This document shows, piece by piece, positions 11,778 to 25,000 of a DNA stretch of 64,000 nt. Origin of the DNA: Nectonema munidae (Eukaryota; Nematomorpha; Nectonematoida; Nectonematidae); NCBI GenBank assembly GCA_030549495.1, contig JAUIRK010001021.1, positions 1 to 64,000 on the forward strand, written 5' to 3'. Each line of letters starts with the position of its first letter. Positions within the stretch are counted from its first letter, which is position 1. Position numbers and translations under genes: made by a program. The notes below the pieces were generated by a model. That model saw only the letters and a program-made list of their open reading frames with translations. It had not been told where the DNA came from and did no database searches.

Positions 11778-14700
11778 TTAAGTCAACCCTGTTTGTGCCT
11801 GCCTGTGTTTGAGTGCTCCCTGTTTGAGCCTTCCTGTGTTTGAGTGCTCCTTGTTTGTGACTGCCTGTGTTATAGTGCCCCATGGTTGTGCCTGCCTCTG
11901 TTTGAGTGCCTCCTGTTGTTTAAGTGCTCCCTGTTTGTGTCTGTCCGTGCTTGAGTGCCCCATATTTGTGCCTGCCTGTGTTTGAGTCTTCTGTTTGTGC
12001 CTGCCGGTGTTTGTGTCCTCCTTGTTTGTGCGTTCCTGTGTTTGTGTGGCCCCTGTAGGTGTTTACCTGTTTTAAAGTGCTCCCTTTTTCTGCCTGAATC
12101 TGTTTAAGTGCTACCTGTTTGTGCTTGCAAGTGTTTAAGTTTTCCCTCTTTGTGCCTGCCTGTGTTTAAATCCTCCCTGTTTGTGCCCGCCTGTGTTTGA
12201 GTGCTCCCTGTTTGTGCCTGCCTGTGTTTGAGTGCTCCCTGTTTGAACCTGCCTGTGTTTGAGTGCTCCTTATTTGTGTCTGCCTGTGTTATAGTGTCCC
12301 ATGTTTGAGTCCCTCTTGTTTTTGCCTGCTTGTGCCTTCCTGTGTTTGAATGCCGCTTATTGGTGCTTGCCTGTGTTAAAGTACTTTCTTTTTGAGCCTG
12401 AATCTGTTTAAGTGCTCCCTGTTTGTGCCCGCCTGTGTTTAAGTCCACCCTGTTTGTACCTGCGTGTGTTGGGTTTTCCCTGTTTGAGCCCTTGTTTGAA
12501 CCTGCCTGCGTTTGTGTGCTCCGTGTTTGTGTCTGCCTGTGTTATAGTGTCCCATGTTTGAGTGCCTCCTGTTTATGCCTGATTATGGTTGAATGCCCTC
12601 TGTTGGTGTTTGCCTTTATTAAAGTGCTCCCTTTTTGTGCCTGTCTCTATTTAAGTGCTCCCTATTTGTGCCTGCCTGTGTTTAAGTCAACCCTGTTTGT
12701 GCCTGCGTGTGTTGAGTTCTCCCTGTTTGAGTGCCTGCCTGTGTTTAAGTGCTTCTTGTTTCTACTTGACTATTGTTTAAGTCCTACCTGTGTTTAAGGG
12801 CTCCTTGTTTGTGCCTGCCTGTATTTGGGTGCTCCCTGTTGATAGTGTGCTCGTTGTTGTTCCTGCCTGTGTTTGAGTGCTCCCTATTTTGCCTGTGTGT
12901 GTTTGAGTGCCCTCTGTTGATACTTGTCTGTGTTTAAGTGTTCCCTTTTTGTGCTTAAATCTGTTTAAGTGCTTGCATGTGGTTAAGTCCACCCTGTTTG
13001 TGCCTGCCTGTGTCGGGTGCTCCCTGTGTTTGAGTGCCTGCCTGTGTTTAAGTGCTCCCTTTTCTCCTTGCCCTCGTTGTTTGTGTCTGACTGTGTTTGG
13101 ATGCTGCCTGTTGATTTAGTGCTCGTCGTTTGTTTCTGCCTTTGTTTGAGTGCTCCCTGTTTTTGCCTGTATGTGCTTCCTGTGTTTGAGTGCCCTCTGT
13201 TGGTGCTAGCCTGTGTTAAAGTGCTCCCTTTTTGTGCTGAATCTGTTTAAGTGCTCCCTGTTTGAGCTTGCATGTGTTTAAGTGTTCCCTGTTTGTGCCA
13301 GCCTGTGTTTAAGTCCTCCCTGTTTGTGCCTGCCTGTGTTTGAGTGCTCCCTTTTGGAGCTTGCCTGTGTTTGAGTGCTCCTTGTTTGTGTTTGCCTGTG
13401 TTATAGTGCCTCCTGTTTATGCCTGCTTGTGTTTGCCTGTGTTAAAGTGCTCTCTTTTTGTGCCTGTCTCTGTTTAAGTGCTCCATTTTTGTGCCGGTCT
13501 CTATTTAAGTGTTCCCTGTTTGTGCCTGCCTGTGTTTCATTCAACCCTATTTGTGCCTGCGTGTGTTGGGTTCTCCCTCTTTGAGTGCCTGCCTATGTTT
13601 AAGTGCTCCTTGTTTCTGCTTGACAATTGTTTAAGTCCTACCTGTGTTTAAGTGCTTCTTGTTTGTGCCTGCCTGTGTTTGGGTGCTCCCTGTTGATAGA
13701 GTTCTCGTTGTTTGTTCCTGACTGTGTTTGAGTGCTCCCTATTTTGCCTGTGTGTGTTTGAGTGCCCTCTGTTGATACTTGTCTGTGTTTATGTGTTCCC
13801 TTTTTGTGCTTAAATCTGTTTAAGTGCTTGCATGTGGTTAAGTCCACCCTGTTTGTGCCTGCCTGTGTCGGGTACTCCCTGTGTTTGAGTGCCTGCCTGT
13901 GTTTAAGTGCTCCCCTTTCTCCTTGCCCAAGTTGTTTGTGTCTGACTGTGTTTGGATGCTGCCTGTTGATTTAGTGCTCGTCGTTTGTTTCTGCCTTTGT
14001 TTGAGTGCTCCTTGTTTTTGCCTGTATGTGCTTCCTGTGTTTGAGTGCCCTCTGTTGGTGCTAGCCTGCGTTAAAGTGCTCCCTTTTTGTGCTGAATCTG
14101 TTTAAGTGCTCCCTGTTTGAGCTTGCATGTGTTTAAGTGTTCCCTGTTTGTGCCAACCTGTGTTTAAGTCCTCCCTGTTTGTGCCTGCCTGTGTTTGAGT
14201 GCTCCCTTTTGGAGCTTGCCTGTGTTTGAGTGCTCCTTGTTTGTGTTTGCCTGTGTTAAAGTGCTCTCTTTTTGTGCCTGTCTCTGTTTAAGTACTCCAT
14301 TTTTGTGCCGGTCTCTGTTTAAGTGCTCCCTGTTTGTGCCTGCCTGTGTTTCACTCAACCCTATTTGTGCCTGCGTGTGTTGGGTTCTCCCTCTTTGAGT
14401 GCCTGCCTATGTTTAAGTGCTCCTTGTTTCTGCTTGACAATTGTTTAAGTCCTACATGTGTTTAAGTGCTTCTTGTTTGTGCCTGCCTGTGTTTGGGTGC
14501 TCCCTGTTGATAGAGTTCTCGTTGTTTGTTCCTGACTGTGTTTGGGTGCTCCCTATTTTGCCTATGTGTTGAGTGCCCTCTGTTGGTACTTGTCTGTGTT
14601 TAAGTGTCGTTTGAGTGTTACCTGTTTGCGCCTGCCTGTATCTAAGTGCTCGCTGTTTGTGCCTGCCTGTGTTTAATTCCACCTTGTTTGTGCTTGCGTA

Positions 14701-15211
14701 TGTTGGGTTCTCCCTATTTGAGAGCCTGCATGTGTTTAAGTGCTCCCTCTTTCTGCTTGCTTATTGTTTAAGTGCTCCTTGTTTGTGCCTGACCGTGTTT
14801 GGGTGCTTCCTGTTGATTGAGTGCTCGTCGTTTGTTCCTGCCTGTGTTTGAGTGCTCACTATTTTTGCCTGTATGTGCTTCTTGTTTGTGCCTTCCTGTG
14901 TTTGAGTGCCCTCTGTTAGTGCTTGCCTGTGTTAAAGTGCTCCCTTTTCGTGCCTGAATCTGTTTAAGTGCTCCGGGTTTGAGCTTGCATGTGTTTAAGT
15001 GTTCCCTGTTTGTGCCAGCCTGTGTTTAAGTCCTCCCTGTTAGTGCCTGCCTGTGTTTGAGTGCTCCCTTTTTGAGCCTGCCTATGTTTGGATGCTCCTT
15101 GTTTGTGTCTGCCTGTGTTATAGTGCCTCCTATTTATGCCTGCTTGTTTTTGAATGCCCCCTGTTGGTGCTTACCTGTGTTAAAGTGCTCACTTTTTGCG
15201 CTTGTCTGTGT
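11778..15211 (+). repeat. HOR unit 5, two-module type (3434 bp)
   Basis: Landmark at 12053; modules at 12907-13761 and 13762-14572. The second module is short (811 bp) because about 45 bp are missing near 14,250. It shares private variants with unit 7: TGCCAACCTG near 14,152, AAGTACTCC near 14,290, and CTCACTTTTTGCG near 15,188. Confidence 0.9.
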
Positions 15212-18200
15212 TTAAGTTAACCCTGTTTGCGCCTGCCTGTGTTTGAGTGCTCCCTGTTTGAGCCTTCCTGTGTTTGAGTGCTCCTTGTTTGTGACTGCCT
15301 GTGTTATAGTACCCCATGGTTGTGCCTGCCTCTGTTTGAGTGCCTCCTGTTGTTTAAGTGCTCCCTGTTTGTGTCTGTCCGTGCTTGAGTGCCCCATATT
15401 TGTGCCTGCCTGTGTTTGAGTCTTCTGTTTGTGCCTGCCGGTGTTTGTGTCCTCCTTGTTTGTGCGTTCCTGTGTTTGTGTGGCCCCTGTAGGTGTTTAC
15501 CTGTTTTAAAGTGCTCCCTTTTTCTGCCTGAATCTGTTTAAGTGCTACCTGTTTGTGCTTGCAAGTGTTTAAGTTTTCCCTGTTTGTGCCTGCCTGTGTT
15601 TAAATGCTCCCTGTTTGTGCCTGCCTGTGTTTGAGTGCTCCCTGTTTGTGCCTGCCTGTGTTTGAGTGCTCCCTGTTTGAACCTGCCTGTGTTTGAGTGC
15701 TCCTTATTTGTGTCTACCTGTGTTATAGTGTCCCATGTTTGAGTCCCTCTTGTTTTTGCCAGCTTGTGCCTTCCTGTGTTTGAATGCCGCTTATTGGTGC
15801 TTGCCTGTGTTAAAGTACTTTCTTTTTGAGCCTGAATCTGTTTAAGTGCTCCCTGTTTGTGCCTGCCTGTGTTTAAGTCCACCCTGTTTGTACCTGCGTG
15901 TGTTGGGTTTTCCCTGTTTGAGCCCTTGTTTGAACCTGCCTGCGTTTGTGTGCTCCGTGTTTGTGTCTGCCTGTGTTATAGTGTCCCATGTTTGAGTGCC
16001 TCCTGTTTATGCCTGATTATGGTTGAATGCCCCCTGTTGGTGTTTGCCTTTATTAAAGTGCTCCCTTTTTGTGCCTGTCTCTATTTAAGTGCTCCCTATT
16101 TGTGCCTGTCTGTGTTTAAGTCAACCCTGTTTGCGCCTGCGTGTGTTGAGTTCTCCCTGTTTGAGTGCCTGCCTGTGTTTAAGTGCTTCTTGTTTCTACT
16201 TGACTATTGTTTAAGTCCTACCTGTGTTTAAGGGCTCCTTGTTTGTGCCTGCCTGTGTTTGGGTGCTCCCTGTTGATAGTGTGCTCGTTGTTGTTCCTGC
16301 CTGTGTTTGAGTGCTCCCTATTTTGCCTGTGTGTGTTTGAGTGCCCTCTGTTGATACTTGTCTGTGTTTAAGTGTTCCCTTTTTGTGCTTAAATCTGTTT
16401 AAGTGCTTGCATGTGGTTAAGTCCACCCTGTTTGTGCCTGCCTGTGTCGGGTGCTCCCTGTGTTTGAGTGCCTGCCTGTGTTTAAGTGCTCCCTTTCTCC
16501 TTGCCCTCGTTGTTTGTGTCTGACTGTGTGTGGGTGCTTCCTGTTGATTTAGTGCTCGTCGTTTGTTCCTGCCTTTGTTTGAGTGCTCCTGTTTTTGCCT
16601 GTATGTGCTTCCTGTGTTTGAGTGCCCTCTGTTGGTGCTAGCCTGTGTTAAAGTGCTCCCTTTTTGTGCTGAATCTGTTTAAGTGCTCCTGTTTGAGCTT
16701 GCATGTGTTTAAGTGTTCCCTGTTTTTGCCAGCCTGTGTTTAAGTCCTCCCTGTTTGTGCCTGCCTGTGTTTGAGTGCTCCCTTTTGGAGCTTGCCTGTG
16801 TTTGAGTGCTCCTTGTTTGTGTTTGCCTGTGTTATAGTGCCTCCTGTTTATGCCTGCTTGTGTTTGCCTGTGTTAAAGTGCTCTCTTTTTGAGCCTGTCT
16901 CTGTTTAAGTGCTCCCTTTTTGTGCCGGTCTCTATTTAAGTGCTCCCTGTTTGTGCCTGCCTGTGTTTAAGTCAACCCTATTTGTGCCTGCGTGTGTTGG
17001 GTTCTCCCTCTTTGAGTGCCTGCCTATGTTTAAGTGCTCCTTGTTTCTGCTTGACTATTGTTTAAGTCCTACCTGTGTTTAAGTGCTTCTTGTTTGTGCC
17101 TGCCTGTGTTTGGGTGCTCCCTGTTGATAGAGTTCTCGTTGTTTGTTCCTGACTGTGTTTGAGTGCTCCCTATTTTGCCTGTGTGTGTTTGAGTGCCCTC
17201 TGTTGATACTTGTCTGTGTTTATGTGTTCCCTTTTTGTGCTTAAATCTGTTTAAGTGCTTGCATGTGGTTAAGTCCACCCTGTTTGTGCCTGCCTGTGTC
17301 GGGTACTCCCTGTGTTTGAGTGCCTGCCTGTGTTTAAGTGCTCCCTTTTCTCCTTGCCCTCGTTGTTTGTGTCTGACTGTGTTTGGATGCTGCCTGTTGA
17401 TTTAGTGCTCGTCGTTTGTTTCTGCCTTTGTTTGAGTGCTCCTTGTTTTTGCCTGTATGTGCTTCCTGTGTTTGAGTGCCCTCTGTTGGTGCTAGCCTGC
17501 GTTAAAGTGCTCCCTTTTTGTGCTGAATCTGTTTAAGTGCTCCCTGTTTGAGCTTGCATGTGTTTAAGTGTTCCCTGTTTGTGCCAGCCTGTGTTTAAGT
17601 CCTCCCTGTTTGTGCCTGCCTGTGTTTGAGTGCTCCCTTTTGGAGCTTGCCTGTGTTTGAGTGCTCCTTGTTTGTGTTTGCCTGTGTTATAAGTGCTCTC
17701 TTTTTGTGCCTGTCTCTGTTTAAGTGCTCCATTTTTGTGCCGGTCTCTGTTTAAGTGCTCCCTGTTTGTGCCTGCCTGTGTTTCACTCAACCCTATTTGT
17801 GCCTGCGTGTGTTGGGTTCTCCCTCTTTGAGTGCCTGCCTATGTTTAAGTGCTCCTTGTTTCTGCTTGACAATTGTTTAAGTCCTACATGTGTTTAAGTG
17901 CTTCTTGTTTGTGCCTGCCTGTGTTTGGGTGCTCCCTGTTGATAGAGTTCTCGTTGTTTGTTCCTGACTGTGTTTGGGTGCTCCCTATTTTGCCTATGTG
18001 TTGAGTGCCCTCTGTTGGTACTTGTCTGTGTTTAAGTGTCGTTTGAGTGTTACCTGTTTGCGCCTGCCTGTATCTAAGTGCTCGCTGTTTGTGCCTGCCT
18101 GTGTTTAATTCCACCTTGTTTGTGCTTGCGTATGTTGGGTTCTCCCTATTTGAGAGCCTGCATGTGTTTAAGTGCTCCCTCTTTCTGCTTGCTTATTGTT

Positions 18201-18643
18201 TAAGTGCTCCTTGTTTGTGCCTGACCGTGTTTGGGTGCTTCCTGTTGATTGAGTGCTCGTCGTTTGTTCCTGCCTGTGTTTGAGTGCTCACTATTTTTGC
18301 CTGTATGTGCTTCTTGTTTGTGCCTTCCTGTGTTTGAGTGCCCTCTGTTAGTGCTTGCCTGTGTTAAAGTGCTCCCTTTTCGTGCCTGAATCTGTTTAAG
18401 TGCTCCGGGTTTGAGCTTGCATGTGTTTAAGTGTTCCCTGTTTGTGCCAGCCTGTGTTTAAGTCCTCCCTGTTAGTGCCTGCCTGTGTTTGAGTGCTCCC
18501 TTTTTGAGCCTGCCTATGTTTGGATGCTCCTTGTTTGTGTCTGCCTGTGTTATAGTGCCTCCTATTTATGCCTGCTTGTTTTTGAATGCCCCCTGTTGGT
18601 GCTTACCTGTGTTAAAGTGCTCCCTTTTTGCGCTTGTCTGTGT
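15212..18643 (+). repeat. HOR unit 6, two-module type (3432 bp)
   Basis: Landmark at 15487; modules at 16341-17192 and 17193-18004. It keeps GCCCTCGTTG in the second module, unlike units 4, 5 and 7. It has a separate deletion near 17,690 leaving the odd join GTTATAAGTG. The first module has single-base losses near 16,495 and 16,690. Confidence 0.9.
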
Positions 18644-21600
18644 TTAAGTCAACCCTGTTTGTGCCTGCCTGTGTTTGAGTGCTCCCTGTTTGAGCCTTCC
18701 TGTGTTTGAGTGCTCCTTGTTTGTGACTGCCTGTGTTATAGTACCCCATGGTTGTGCCTGCCTCTGTTTGAGTGCCTCCTGTTGTTTAAGTGCTCCCTGT
18801 TTGTGTCTGTCCGTGCTTGAGTGCCCCATATTTGTGCCTGCCTGTGTTTGAGTCTTCTGTTTGTGCCTGCCGGTGTTTGTGTCCTCCTTGTTTGTGCGTT
18901 CCTGTGTTTGTGTGGCCCCTGTAGGTGTTTACCTGTTTTAAAGTGCTCCCTTTTTCTGCCTGAATCTGTTTAAGTGCTACCTGTTTGTGCTTGCAAGTGT
19001 TTAAGTTTTCCCTCTTTGTGCCTGCCTGTGTTTAAATCCTCCCTGTTTGTGCCCGCCTGTGTTTGAGTGCTCCCTGTTTGTGCCTGCCTGTGTTTGAGTG
19101 CTCCCTGTTTGAACCTGCCTGTGTTTGAGTGCTCCTTATTTGTGTCTGCCTGTGTTATAGTGTCCCATGTTTGAGTCCCTCTTGTTTTTGCCTGCTTGTG
19201 CCTTCCTGTGTTTGAATGCCGCTTGTTGGTGCTTGCCTGTGTTAAAGTACTTTCTTTTTGAGCCTGAATCTGTTTAAGTGCTCCCTGTTTGTGCCTGCCT
19301 GTGTTTAAGTCCACCCTGTTTGTACCTGCGTGTGTTGGGTTTTCCCTGTTTGAGCCCTTGTTTGAACCTGCCTGCGTTTGTGTGCTCCGTGTTTGTGTCT
19401 GCCTGTGTTATAGTGTCCCATGTTTGAGTGCCTCCTGTTTATGCCTGATTATGGTTGAATGCCCCCTGTTGGTGTTTGCCTTTATTAAAGTGCTCCCTTT
19501 TTGTGCCTGTCTCTATTTAAGTGCTCCCTATTTGTGCCTGCCTGTGTTTAAGTCAACCCTGTTTGTGCCTGCGTGTGTTGAGTTCTCCCTGTTTGAGTGC
19601 CTGCCTGTGTTTAAGTGCTTCTTGTTTCTACTTGACTATTGTTTAAGTCCTACCTGTGTTTAAGGGCTCCTTGTTTGTGCCTGCCTGTATTTGGGTGCTC
19701 CCTGTTGATAGTGTGCTCGTTGTTGTTCCTGCCTGTGTTTGAGTGCTCCCTATTTTGCCTGTGTGTGTTTGAGTGCCCTCTGTTGATACTTGTCTGTGTT
19801 TAAGTGTTCCCTTTTTGTGCTTAAATCTGTTTAAGTGCTTGCATGTGGTTAAGTCCACCCTGTTTGTGCCTGCCTGTGTCGGGTGCTCCCTGTGTTTGAG
19901 TGCCTGCCTGTGTTTAAGTGCTCCCTTTTCTCCTTGCCCTCGTTGTTTGTGTCTGACTGTGTTTGGATGCTGCCTGTTGATTTAGTGCTCGTCGTTTGTT
20001 TCTGCCTTTGTTTGAGTGCTCCCTGTTTTTGCCTGTATTTGCTTCCTGTGTTTGAGTGCCCTCTGTTGGTGCTAGCCTGTGTTAAAGTGCTCCCTTTTTG
20101 TGCTGAATCTGTTTAAGTGCTCCCTGTTTGAGCTTGCATGTGTTTAAGTGTTCCCTGTTTTTGCCAGCCTGTGTTTAAGTCCTCCCTGTTTGTGCCTGCC
20201 TGTGTTTAAGTGCTCCCTTTTGGAGCTTGCCTGTGTTTGAGTGCCCCTTGTTTGTGTTTGCCTGTGTTATAGTGCCTCCTGTTTATGCCTGCTTGTGTTT
20301 GCCTGTGTTAAAGTGCTCTCTTTTTGTGCCTGTCTCTGTTTAAGTGCTCCATTTTTGTGCCGGTCTCTATTTAAGTGTTCCCTGTTTGTGCCTGCCTGTG
20401 TTTCACTCAACCCTATTTGTGCCTGCGTGTGTTGGGTTCTCCCTCTTTGAGTGCCTGCCTATGTTTAAGTGCTCCTTGTTTCTGCTTGACAATTGTTTAA
20501 GTCCTACCTGTGTTTAAGTGCTTCTTGTTTGTGCCTGCCTGTGTTTGGGTGCTCCCTGTTGATAGAGTTCTCGTTGTTTGTTCCTGACTGTGTTTGAGTG
20601 CTCCCTATTTTGCCTGTGTGTGTTTGAGTGCCCTCTGTTGATACTTGTCTGTGTTTATGTGTTCCCTTTTTGTGCTTAAATCTGTTTAAGTGCTTGCATG
20701 TGGTTAAGTCCACCCTGTTTGTGCCTGCCTGTGTCGGGTACTCCCTGTGTTTGAGTGCCTGCCTGTGTTTAAGTGCTCCCTTTTCTCCTTGCCCAAGTTG
20801 TTTGTGTCTGACTGTGTTTGGATGCTGCCTGTTGATTTAGTGCTCGTCGTTTGTTTCTGCCTTTGTTTGAGTGCTCCTTGTTTTTGCCTGTATGTGCTTT
20901 CTGTGTTTGAGTGCCCTCTGTTGGTGCTAGCCTGCGTTAAAGTGCTCCCTTTTTGTGCTGAATCTGTTTAAGTGCTCCCTGTTTGAGCTTGCATGTGTTT
21001 AAGTGTTCCCTGTTTGTGCCAACCTGTGTTTAAGTCCTCCCTGTTTGTGCCTGCCTGTGTTTGAGTGCTCCCTTTTGGAGCTTGCCTGTGTTTGAGTGCT
21101 CCTTGTTTGTGTTTGCCTGTGTTAAAGTGCTCTCTTTTTGTGCCTGTCTCTGTTTAAGTACTCCATTTTTGTGCCGGTCTCTGTTTAAGTGCTCCCTGTT
21201 TGTGCCTGCCTGTGTTTCACTCAACCCTATTTGTGCCTGCGTGTGTTGGGTTCTCCCTCTTTGAGTGCCTGCCTATGTTTAAGTGCTCCTTGTTTCTGCT
21301 TGACAATTGTTTAAGTCCTACATGTGTTTAAGTGCTTCTTGTTTGTGCCTGCCTGTGTTTGGGTGCTCCCTGTTGATAGAGTTCTCGTTGTTTGTTCCTG
21401 ACTGTGTTTGGGTGCTCCCTATTTTGCCTATGTGTTGAGTGCCCTCTGTTGGTACTTGTCTGTGTTTAAGTGTCGTTTGAGTGTTACCTGTTTGCGCCTG
21501 CCTGTATCTAAGTGCTCGCTGTTTGTGCCTGCCTGTGTTTAATTCCACCTTGTTTGTGCTTGCGTATGTTGGGTTCTCCCTATTTGAGAGCCTGCATGTG

Positions 21601-22077
21601 TTTAAGTGCTCCCTCTTTCTGCTTGCTTATTGTTTAAGTGCTCCTTGTTTGTGCCTGACCGTGTTTGGGTGCTTCCTGTTGATTGAGTGCTCGTCGTTTG
21701 TTCCTGCCTGTGTTTGAGTGCTCACTATTTTTGCCTGTATGTGCTTCTTGTTTGTGCCTTCCTGTGTTTGAGTGCCCTCTGTTAGTGCTTGCCTGTGTTA
21801 AAGTGCTCCCTTTTCGTGCCTGAATCTGTTTAAGTGCTCCGGGTTTGAGCTTGCATGTGTTTAAGTGTTCCCTGTTTGTGCCAGCCTGTGTTTAAGTCCT
21901 CCCTGTTAGTGCCTGCCTGTGTTTGAGTGCTCCCTTTTTGAGCCTGCCTATGTTTGGATGCTCCTTGTTTGTGTCTGCCTGTGTTATAGTGCCTCCTATT
22001 TATGCCTGCTTGTTTTTGAATGCCCCCTGTTGGTGCTTACCTGTGTTAAAGTGCTCACTTTTTGCGCTTGTCTGTGT
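18644..22077 (+). repeat. HOR unit 7, two-module type (3434 bp)
   Basis: Landmark at 18919; modules at 19773-20627 and 20628-21438. It repeats the private variants of unit 5 at +6866 bp: the CCCAAG change, CCAACC, AAGTACTCC, the ~45-bp deletion near 21,118, and CTCACTTTTTG near 22,054. Units 5 and 7 are thus closer to each other than either is to unit 6 between them. Confidence 0.9.
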
Positions 22078-25000
22078 TTAAGTCAACCCTGTTTGTGCCT
22101 GCCTGTGTTTGAGTGCTCCCTGTTTGAGCCTTCCTGTGTTTGAGTGCTCCTTGTTTGTGACTGCCTGTGTTATAGTACCCCATGGTTGTGCCTGCCTCTG
22201 TTTGAGTGCCTCCTGTTGTTTAAGTGCTCCCTGTTTGTGTCTGTCCGTGCTTGAGTGCCCCATATTTGTGCCTGCCTGTGTTTGAGTCTTCTGTTTGTGC
22301 CTGCCGGTGTTTGTGTCCTCCTTGTTTGTGCGTTCCTGTGTTTGTGTGGCCCCTGTAGGTGTTTACCTGTTTTAAAGTGCTCCCTTTTTCTGCCTGAATC
22401 TGTTTAAGTGCTACCTGTTTGTGCTTGCAAGTGTTTAAGTTTTCCCTCTTTGTGCCTGCCTGTGTTTAAATCCTCCCTGTTTGTGCCCGCCTGTGTTTGA
22501 GTGCTCCCTGTTTGTGCCTGCCTGTGTTTGAGTGCTCCCTGTTTGAACCTGCCTGTGTTTGAGTGCTCCTTATTTGTGTCTGCCTGTGTTATAGTGTCCC
22601 ATGTTTGAGTCCCTCTTGTTTTTGCCTGCTTGTGCCTTCCTGTGTTTGAATGCCGCTTATTGGTGCTTGCCTGTGTTAAAGTACTTTCTTTTTGAGCCTG
22701 AATCTGTTTAAGTGCTCCCTGTTTGTGCCTGCCTGTGTTTAAGTCCACCCTGTTTGTACCTGCGTGTGTTGGGTTTTCCCTGTTTGAGCCCTTGTTTGAA
22801 CCTGCCTGCGTTTGTGTGCTCCGTGTTTGTGTCTGCCTGTGTTATAGTGTCCCATGTTTGAGTGCCTCCTGTTTATGCCTGATTATGGTTGAATGCCCTC
22901 TGTTGGTGTTTGCCTTTATTAAAGTGCTCCCTTTTTGTGCCTGTCTCTATTTAAGTGCTCCCTATTTGTGCCTGCCTGTGTTTAAGTCAACCCTGTTTGT
23001 GCCTGCGTGTGTTGAGTTCTCGCCTGTTTGAGTGCCTGCCTGTGTTTAAGTGCTTCTTGTTTCTACTTGACTATTGTTTAAGTCCTACCTGTGTTTAAGG
23101 GCTCCTTGTTTGTGCCTGCCTGTATTTGGGTGCTCCCTGTTGATAGTGTGCTCGTTGTTGTTCCTGCCTGTGTTTGAGTGCTCCCTATTTTGCCTGTGTG
23201 TGTTTGAGTGCCCTCTGTTGATACTTGTCTGTGTTTAAGTGTTCCCTTTTTGTGCTTAAATCTGTTTAAGTGCTTGCATGTGGTTAAGTCCACCCTGTTT
23301 GTGCCTGCCTGTGTCGGGTGCTCCCTGTGTTTGAGTGCCTGCCTGTGTTTAAGTGCTCCCTTTTCTCCTTGCCCTCGTTGTTTGTGTCTGACTGTGTTTG
23401 GATGCTGCCTGTTGATTTAGTGCTCGTCGTTTGTTTCTGCCTTTGTTTGAGTGCTCCCTGTTTTTGCCTGTATGTGCTTCCTGTGTTTGAGTGCCCTCTG
23501 TTGGTGCTAGCCTGTGTTAAAGTGCTCCCTTTTGTGCTGAATCTGTTTAAGTGCTCCCTGTTTGAGCTTGCATGTGTTTAAGTGTTCTGTTTTTGCCAGC
23601 CTGTGTTTAAGTCCTCCCTGTTTGTGCCTGCCTGTGTTTGAGTGCTCCCTTTTGGAGCTTGCCTGTGTTTGAGTGCTCCTTGTTTGTGTTTGCCTGTGTT
23701 ATAGTGCCTCCTGTTTATGCCTGCTTGTGTTTGCCTGTGTTAAAGTGCTCTCTTTTTGTGCCTGTCTCTGTTTAAGTGCTCCATTTTTGTGCCGGTCTCT
23801 ATTTAAGTGCTCCCTGTTTGTGCCTGCCTGTGTTTCAGTCAACCCTATTTGTGCCTGCGTGTGTTGGGTTCTCCCTCTTTGAGTGCCTGCCTATGTTTAA
23901 GTGCTCCTTGTTTCTGCTTGACAATTGTTTAAGTCCTACCTGTGTTTAAGTGCTTCTTGTTTGTGCCTGCCTGTGTTTGGGTGCTCCCTGTTGATAGAGT
24001 TCTCGTTGTTTGTTCCTGACTGTGTTTGAGTGCTCCCTATTTTGCCTGTGTGTGTTTGAGTGCCCTCTGTTGATACTTGTCTGTGTTTATGTGTTCCCTT
24101 TTTGTGCTTAAATCTGTTTAAGTGCTTGCATGTGGTTAAGTCCACCCTGTTTGTGCCTGCCTGTGTCGGGTACTCCCTGTGTTTGAGTGCCTGCCTGTGT
24201 TTAAGTGCTCCCTTTTCTCCTTGCCCTCGTTGTTTGTGTCTGACTGTGTTTGGATGCTGCCTGTTGATTTAGTGCTCGTCGTTTGTTTCTGCCTTTGTTT
24301 GAGTGCTCCTTGTTTTTGCCTGTATGTGCTTCCTGTGTTTGAGTGCCCTCTGTTGGTGCTAGCCTGCGTTAAAGTGCTCCCTTTTTGTGCTGAATCTGTT
24401 TAAGTGCTCCCTGTTTGAGCTTGCATGTGTTTAAGTGTTCCCTGTTTGTGCCAGCCTGTGTTTAAGTCCTCCCTGTTTGTGCCTGCCTGTGTTTGAGTGC
24501 TCCCTTTTGGAGCTTGCCTGTGTTTGAGTGCTCCTTGTTTGTGTCTCTGTATACCCTTACCTTGTGTTTGCCTGTGTTAAAGTGCTCTCTTTTTGTGCCT
24601 GTCTCTGTTTAAGTGCTCCATTTTTGTGCCGGTCTCTGTTTAAGTGCTCCCTGTTTGTGCCTGCCTGTGTTTCACTCAACCCTATTTGTGCCTGCGTGTG
24701 TTGGGTTCTCCCTCTTTGAGTGCCTGCCTATGTTTAAGTGCTCCTTGTTTCTGCTTGACAATTGTTTAAGTCCTACATGTGTTTAAGTGCTTCTTGTTTG
24801 TGCCTGCCTGTGTTTGGGTGCTCCCTGTTGATAGAGTTCTCGTTGTTTGTTCCTGACTGTGTTTGGGTGCTCCCTATTTTGCCTATGTGTTGAGTGCCCT
24901 CTGTTGGTACTTGTCTGTGTTTAAGTGTCGTTTGAGTGTTACCTGTTTGCGCCTGCCTGTATCTAAGTGCTCGCTGTTTGTGCCTGCCTGTGTTTAATTC

